From Diplolepis rosae (lineage: Eukaryota > Arthropoda > Insecta > Hymenoptera > Diplolepididae), in the NCBI GenBank assembly GCA_030998225.1, contig JAPYXD010000742.1:3410001-3474000 (forward strand): a DNA stretch of 64,000 nucleotides, written 5' to 3'. The notes under the pieces are model-generated. The model had not been told where the DNA came from. It ran no database searches and saw only the letters and a program-made list of their open reading frames with translations. Position 1 is the first letter of the stretch. Each line of letters begins with the position of its first letter. Shown here in pieces: positions 56,501 to 64,000 of the stretch. The position numbers and the translations under genes are program-made.

Positions 56501-59500
56501 AATAAGTTTTTTTAACCTCTGATCAAATAAGCTTAGGCAATTACAAAACGATTGACGTTTTTCAAAAAAGTAAGAAAAACTTGGGTAACCTACCCTTATA
56601 CGAAAACCACCTAAAATCGGCAATTTTGTATCGAGGGCGTGAATAATAAGTTTTTTTAACCTCTGATCAAATAAGCTTAGGCAATTACAAGACGATGGAC
56701 ATTTTTTACAAAAGTAAGAAAAAAATTGGGTAACCTACCCTTATACGAAAACCACCTAAAATCGGCTGTTTTGTATCGAGGGCGTAAATAATAAATTTTT
56801 TTAACCCCTTAAAAATAAGCTTAGCCGTAAACAAGACGATTGACGTTCTCAAAACAAGTCGGAAAAATTTGGGTACCCTACCCTTATACGAAAATAACCT
56901 AAAATTGGCCATTTCGTATCTTGGGCGTAAATAATAAATATTTAACCTCTGAAAAAAAAGCTTAGCCGAAAACATGACGATTGACATTTTTTTAAAAAGT
57001 CGGAAAGAATTAGGTAACTCACCCTAATACGACAATCACCTAAAATCTGCCATTTCATATTGAGGGCGTAAATAATATCGGCGTAAATAATACATTTCTT
57101 TTAAGCTTCTAAAAATAAGTTTAGCCGAAAACAAGACGATTGGCGTTTTTAATAAAGTCTCGGAAAAGATTGGTTTACCTACCCTTATACGAAAATCTCC
57201 TAAAATCGGCAATTTCGTATCGAGGGCGTGAATAATACATTTTTTTAAAAGTCTTAAAAATAAGCTTTGCCGAAAAAAAGACAATTGACGTTTTTTAAAT
57301 AAGTAGGGAAAAATCAGGTAACCTACCCTTATACGAAAATATCCTAAATCGGACATTTCGTATCGAGGGCGTAAATAATATATTTTTTAACCTCTGAAAA
57401 ATAAGGTTAGGCAAATACGAGACGATCGAAGTTTTTTAAATTAGTCGGAAAAAATTGGCTAACCTACCCTTATACGAAAATAACCTAAAATTGGCCATTT
57501 CCTATCGAGGGCGTGAATAATAAATTTTTTTAACCCCTTAAAAATAAGCTTAGCCGTAAACAAGACGATTGACCTTCTCAAAACAAGTCGGAAAAATTTG
57601 GGTAACCTACCCTTATACGAAAATAACCTAAAATTGGCCATTTCGTATCTTGGGCGTAAATAATAAATTTTTTTAATATCTGAAAAAAAGCTTAGCCGAA
57701 AACATGACGATTGACATTTTTTTAAAAAGTCGGAAAGAATTAGGTAACTCACCCTAATACGACAATCACCTAAAATCTGCCATTTCATATTGAGGGCGTA
57801 AATAATATCGGCGTAAATAATACATTTCTTTTAAGCTTCTAAAAATAAGTTTAGCCGAAAACAAGACGATTGACGTTTTTAAAAAAGTCTGGGAAAAATC
57901 GGTTTACATACCCTTATACGAAAATCACCTAAAATCGGCCATTTCGTATCGAGGGCGTAAATATTACATTTTTTTAAAAGTCTTAAAAATAAGCTTAGCC
58001 GAAAAAAAGACAATTGACGTTTTTTAAAAAAGTAAGAAAAACTTGGGTAACCTACCCTTATACGAAAACCACCTAAAATCGGCAATTTCGTATCGAGGGC
58101 GTAAATAATATATTTTTTAACCTCTGAAAAATAAGTTTAGGCACATACGAGACGATCGAAGTTTTTTAAAAACCTAAGAAATAATTGGCTAACCTACCCT
58201 TATACGAAAATCACCTAAAATCGGCCATTTCGTATCGAGGGCGTAAATAGTAATTTTTTTTAACCTGTGAAAAATAAGCTTAGGCAAATACGAGATGATT
58301 CACGTTTTTTAAAAAAGTAAGAAAAACTTGGGTAACCTACCCTTATACGAAAACCACCTAAAATCGGCAATTTTGTATCGAGGGCGTGAATAATACATTT
58401 TTTTAAAAGTCTTAAAAATAAGCTTTGCCGAAAAAAAGACAATTGACGTTTTTTAAATAAGTAGGGAAAAATCAGGTAACCTACCCTTATACGAAAATAT
58501 CCTAAATCGGCCATTTCGTATCGAGGGCGTAAATAATATATTTTTTAACCTCTGATCAAATAAGCTTAGGCAAATACGAGATGATTCACGTTTTTGAAAA
58601 AGTCGGAAATAATTGCGTAACCTACCCTTATATAAAAATCACCTACAAATGGCCATTTCGTATCGAGGGCGTAAATAATAAATTTTTTTAACCTCTGAAA
58701 AATAAGCTTAGCCGAAAACATGACGATTGACATTTTTTTTTAAAGTTGGAAAGAATTAGGTAACCCACCCTAATACGACAATCACCTAAAATCGGCCATT
58801 TCGTATCGAGGGCGTAAATATTACATTTTTTTAAAAGTCTTAAAAATAAGCTTAGCCGAAAAAAAGACAATTGACGTTTTTTAAAAAAGTAGAAAAAAAT
58901 CAGGTAACCTACCCTTATACGAAAATATCCTAAATCGGCCATTTCGTATCGAGGGCGTAAATAATATATTTTTTAACCTCTGAAAAATAAGCTTAGGCAA
59001 ATACGAGACGATTGAAGTTTTTTAAAATAGTAGAAAAAAATTGGGTAACCTACCCTTATACGAAAATCACCTAAAATCGGCCATTTCGTGTCGAGGGCAT
59101 GAATAATAAATTTTTTTAAAAGTCTTAAAGATAAGCTTAGCCGAAAAAAATAAAATTGACGTTTTTTAAAAAAGTAGGAAAAAATCAGGTAACCTACCCT
59201 TATACGAAAATCGCCTAAAATCGGAAATTTCGTATCGAGGGCGTGAATAATAAGTTTTTTTAACCACTGATCAAATAAGCTTAGGCAATTACAAAACGAT
59301 TGACGTTTTTCAAAAAAGTAAGAAAAACTTGGGTAACCTACCCTTATACGAAAATCGCCTAAAATCGGAAATTTCGTATCGAGGGCGTGAATATTACATT
59401 TTTATAGAAGTCTTAAAAATAAGCTTAGCCGAAAAAAAGACAATTGACGTTTTTTAAAAAAGTAGAAAAAAATCAGGTAACCTACCCTTATACGAAAATA

Positions 59501-62500
59501 TCCTAAATCGGAAATTTCGTATCGAGGGCGTGAATATTACATTTTTATAGAAGTCTTAAAAATAAGCTTAGCCGAAAAAAAGACAATTGACGTTTTTTAA
59601 AAAAGTAGAAAAAAATCAGGTAACCTACCCTTATACGAAAATATCCTAAATCGGCCATTTCGTATCGAGGGCGTAAATAATATATTTTTTAACCTCTGAA
59701 AAATAAGCTTAGGCAAATACGAGACGATTGAAGTTTTTTAAAATAGTCGGGAAAAATTGGCTAACCTACTCTTATACGAAAATCACCTTAAATCGGCCAT
59801 TTTCGTGTCGAGGGCATGAATAATAAATTTTTTTAAAAGTCTTAAAAATAAGCATAGCCGAAAAAAATACAATTGACGTTTTTTAAAAAAGTAGGAAAAA
59901 ATCAGGTAACCTACCCTTATACGAAAATCACCTAAAATCGGAAATTTCGTATCGAGGGCGTGAATAATAAGTTTTTTTAACCTCTGATCAAATAAGCTTA
60001 GGCAATTACAAAACGATTGACGTTTTTCAAAAAAGTAAGAAAAACTTGGGTAACCTACCCTTATACGAAAACCACCTAAAATCGGCAATTTTGTATCGAG
60101 GGCGTGAATAATAAGTTTTTTTAACCTCTGATCAAATAAGCTTAGGCAATTACAAGACGATGGACATTTTTTACAAAAGTAAGAAAAAATTGGGTAACCT
60201 ACCCTTATACGAAAACCACCTAAAATCGGCTGTTTTGTATCGAGGGCGTAAATAATAAATTTTTTTAACCCCTTAAAAATAAGCTTAGCCGTAAACAAGA
60301 CGATTGACGTTCTCAAAACAAGTCGGAAAAATTTGGGTACCCTACCCTTATACGAAAATAACCTAAAATTGGCCATTTCGTATCTTGGGCGTAAATAATA
60401 AATATTTAACCTCTGAAAAAAAAGCTTAGCCGAAAACATGACGATTGACATTTTTTTAAAAAGTCGGAAAGAATTAGGTAACTCACCCTAATACGACAAT
60501 CACCTAAAATCTGCCATTTCATATTGAGGGCGTAAATAATATCGGCGTAAATAATACATTTCTTTTAAGCTTCTAAAAATAAGTTTAGCCGAAAACAAGA
60601 CGATTGGCGTTTTTAATAAAGTCTCGGAAAAGATTGGTTTACCTACCCTTATACGAAAATCTCCTAAAATCGGCAATTTCGTATCGAGGGCGTGAATAAT
60701 ACATTTTTTTAAAAGTCTTAAAAATAAGCTTAGCCGAAAAAAAGACAATTGACGTTTTTTAAATAAGTAGGGAAAAATCAGGTAACCTACCCTTATACGA
60801 AAATATCCTAAATCGGACATTTCGTATCGAGGGCGTAAATAATATATTTTTTAACCTCTGAAAAATAAGGTTAGGCAAATACGAGACGATCGAAGTTTTT
60901 TAAATTAGTCGGAAAAAATTGGCTAACCTACCCTTATACGAAAATAACCTAAAATTGGCCATTTCCTATCGAGGGCGTGAATAATAAATTTTTTTAACCC
61001 CTTAAAAATAAGCTTAGCCGTAAACAAGACGATTGACCTTCTCAAAACAAGTCGGAAAAATTTGGGTAACCTACCCTTATACGAAAATAACCTAAAATTG
61101 GCCATTTCGTATCTTGGGCGTAAATAATAAATTTTTTTAATATCTGAAAAAAAGCTTAGCCGAAAACATGACGATTGAAATTTTTTTAAAAAGTCGGAAA
61201 GAATTAGGTAACTCACCCTAATACGACAATCACCTAAAATCTGCCATTTCATATTGAGGGCGTAAATAATATCGGCGTAAATAATACATTTCTTTTAAGC
61301 TTCTAAAAATAAGTTTAGCCGAAAACAAGACGATTGACGTTTTTAAAAAAGTCTGGGAAAAATCGGTTTACCTACCCTTATACGAAAATCACCTAAAATC
61401 GGCCATTTCGTATCGAGGGCGTAAATATTACATTTTTTTAAAAGTCTTAAAAATAAGCTTAGCCGAAAAAAAGACAATTGACGTTTTTTAAAAAAGTAGA
61501 AAAAAATCAGGTAACCTACCCTTATACGAAAATATCTTAAATCGGCCATTTCGTATCGAGGGCGTAAATAATATATTTTTTAACCTCTGAAAAATAAGCT
61601 TAGGCAAATACGAGACGATTGAAGTTTTTTAAATTAGTCGGAAAAAATTGGCTAACCTACTCTTATACGAAAATCACCTAAAATCGGCCATTTCGTATCG
61701 AGGGCGTAAATAGTAATTTTTTTTAACCTGTGAAAAATAAGCTTAGGCAAATACGAGATGATTCACGTTTTTTAAAAAAGTAAGAAAAACTTGGGTAACC
61801 TACCCTTATACGAAAACCACCTAAAATCGGCAATTTTGTATCGAGGGCGTGAATAATACATTTTTTTAAAAGTCTTAAAAATAAGCTTTGCCGAAAAAAA
61901 GACAATTGACGTTTTTTTAAATAAGTAGGGAAAAATCAGGTAACCTACCCTTATACGAAAATATCCTAAATCGGCCATTTCGTATCGAGGGCGTAAATAA
62001 TATATTTTTTAACCTCTGATCAAATAAGCTTAGGCAAATACGAGATGATTCACGTTTTTGAAAAAGTCGGAAATAATTGCGTAACCTACCCTTATATAAA
62101 AATCACCTACAAATGGCCATTTCGTATCGAGGGCGTAAATAATACATTTTTTTAACCTCTGAAAAATAAGATTAGCCGAAAACATGACGATTGACATTTT
62201 TTTAAAGTTGGAAAGAATTAGGTTACCCACCCTAATACGACAATCACCTAAAATCGGCCATTTCGTATCGAGGGCGTAAATATTACATTTTTTTAAAAGT
62301 CTTAAAAATAAGCTTAGCCGAAAAAAAGACAATTGACGTTTTTTAAAAAAGTAGAAAAAAATCAGGTAACCTACCCTTATACGAAAATATCCTAAATCGG
62401 ACATTTCGTATCGAGGGCGTAAATAATATATTTTTTAACCTCTGAAAAATAAGCTTAGGGAAATACGAGACGATTCACGTTTTTGAAAAAGTCGGAAAAA

Positions 62501-63950
62501 ATTGGGTAACCTACCCTTATACGAAAATCACCTAAAATCGGCCATTTCGTATCGAGGGCGTAAATAGTAATTTTTTTTAACCTGTGAAAAATAAGCTTAG
62601 GCAAATACGAGATGATTCACGTTTTTTAAAAACGTAAGAAATAATTGGGTAACCGACCCTTATACGAAAATCACCTAAAATCGGCATTTCGTATCAAGGG
62701 CGTGAATAATACATTTTTTAAAAGTCTTAAAAATAAGCTTTGCCGAAAAAAAGACAATTGACGTTTTTTAAATAAGTAGGGAAAAATCAGGTAACCTACC
62801 CTTATACGAAAATATCCTAAATCGGCCATTTCGTATCGAGGGCGTAAATAATATATTTTTTAACCTCTGATCAAATAAGCTTAGGCAAATACGAGATGAT
62901 TCACGTTTTTGAAAAAGTCGGAAATAATTGCGTAACCTACCCTTATATAAAAATCACCTACAAATGGCCATTTCGTATCGAGGGCGTAAATAATAAATTT
63001 TTTTAACCTCTGAAAAATAAGCTTAGCCGAAAACATGACGATTGACATTTTTTTTTAAAGTTGGAAAGAATTAGGTAACCCACCCTAATACGACAATCAC
63101 CTAAAATCGGCCATTTCGTATCGAGGGCGTAAATATTACATTTTTTTAAAAGTCTTAAAAATAAGCTTAGCCGAAAAAAAGACAATTGACGTTTTTTAAA
63201 AAAGTAGAAAAAAATCAGGTAACCTACCCTTATACGAAAATCACCTAAAATCGGCATTTTCGTATCGAGGGCGTGAATAAAAATTTTTTTTAACCTCTGA
63301 TCAAATAAGCTTAGGCAAATACGAGATGATTCACGTTTTTGAAAAAGTCGGAAATAATTGCGTAACCTACCCTTATATAAAAATCACCTACAAATGGCCA
63401 TTTCGTATCGAGGGCGTAAATAATAAATTTTTTTAACCTCTGAAAAATAAGATTAGCCGAAAACATGACGATTGACATTTTTTTTTAAAGTTGGAAAGAA
63501 TTAGGTAACCCACCCTAATACGACAATCACCTAAAATCGGCCATTTCGTATCGAGGGCGTAAATATTACATTTTTTTAAAAGTCTTAAAAATAAGCTTAG
63601 CCGAAAAAAAGACAATTGACGTTTTTTAAAAAAGTAGAAAAAAATCAGGTAACCTACCCTTATACGAAAATATCCTAAATCGGCCATTTCGTATCGAGGG
63701 CGTAAATAATATATTTTTTAACCTCTGAAAAATAAGCTTAGGCAAATACGAGACGATTGAAGTTTTTTCAAATAGTCGGGAAAAATTGGCTAACCTACTC
63801 TTATACGAAAATCACCTTAAATCGGCCATTTTCGTGTCGAGGGCATGAATAATAAATTTTTTTAAAAGTCTTAAAAATAAGCATAGCCGAAAAAAATACA
63901 ATTGACGTTTTTTAAAAAAGTAGGAAAAAATCAGGTAACCTACCCTTATA
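53530..63950. repeat. Higher-order repeat blocks of 3.32 and 3.46 kb
   Basis: The same series of unit variants returns with offsets of 3321-3323 bp (for example 54557 to 57879) and 3464 bp (57036 to 60500, 57459 to 60923, 57879 to 61343). The two periods differ by about one unit. A marker unit with an internal ATAATATCGGCGTAA duplication occurs in pairs about 729 bp apart in each block. Confidence 0.85.
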
Positions 63951-64000
63951 CGAAAATCACCTAAAATCGGAAATTTCGTATCGAGGGCGTGAATAATAAG

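Larger units (their letters stand above)
44339..64000. repeat. Satellite array, main block, continuing past the window
   Basis: The 142-144-bp units continue to the last base, about 135-140 here. Variants recur in a fixed order, so the array is built of higher-order repeats. Long minus-strand frames (up to 222 codons at 59783-60451) come from units whose length is near a multiple of three, and are not taken as genes. All units keep a dyad of ATACGAAA and TTTCGTAT in good copies. Confidence 0.97.

Noticed and set aside
59783..60451. Minus-strand frame of 222 codons in the satellite, and dozens of similar 60-190-codon frames
   Set aside because: All are the same AT-rich unit read repeatedly. 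They stay open only because unit lengths are near a multiple of three, and they lack protein-like composition, starts or conservation beyond the DNA repeat.
41014..64000. CENP-B-box-like motif (TTTCGTATCGAGGGCG)
   Set aside because: It shares TTCG with the box, but the required central A and the CGGG block are not in place.
41014..64000. CRISPR-like array
   Set aside because: The repeats are contiguous 142-144-bp satellite units with no unique spacers, in a eukaryotic context.

Overview
The window looks like a repeat-choked stretch of an insect (arthropod) nuclear genome. Support: AT-rich DNA with short introns; two adjacent exons of a G-protein-coupled receptor kinase of the GRK2/Gprk1 type; and several mariner, Ty3/gypsy, Penelope-like, R1-type and Jockey-type remnants. 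Only the two GRK exons (36901-37120) look like ordinary host coding sequence. I cannot assign a species.

Layout. 1-9890: a minus-strand Ty3/gypsy retrotransposon with an open 618-codon gag, a pol broken several times, and a third reading frame after integrase that again carries zinc knuckles. A 330-bp leader/LTR segment is repeated without visible difference at both ends, so elements sit in tandem and share an LTR. 9891-10903: pyrimidine-rich DNA. 10904-19130: a giant inverted repeat (arms about 2.34 kb, each with a dead 1284-bp mariner). Its 3.5-kb loop holds a Penelope-like remnant and a decayed gene resembling the envelope glycoprotein of chu-type RNA viruses.

19131-36900: a mosaic of foldback elements (one with a tRNA-like centre), further mariners and CpG-rich foldback repeats. 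It includes a 124-129-bp tandem array split by a 2090-bp transposon with a clean 8-bp target duplication, a group of hairpins with constant loops and changing stems, a SWIM zinc-finger remnant, a diverged ~165-bp tandem repeat, an R1-type and a Jockey-type non-LTR remnant, and a cluster of short palindromes.

36901-37120: GRK exons split by a 69-bp intron, ending at a good splice donor. 37121-41013: intron or flank containing an LTR-like GC-rich block, transposase fragments and a Ty3/gypsy pol remnant. 41014 to the window end: about 150 copies of a 142-144-bp satellite in higher-order repeats. It is interrupted once by a 1493-bp LTR-like insertion with a 4-bp target duplication, and it contains two extra copies of its own left flank. 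If the GRK gene continues to the right, this array of more than 21 kb lies inside one of its introns.

The strongest leads are the constant-loop hairpins with covarying stems (29922-30044), the mariner/envelope/Penelope palindrome, the Gag-like third ORF, and the satellite structure next to GRK exons.
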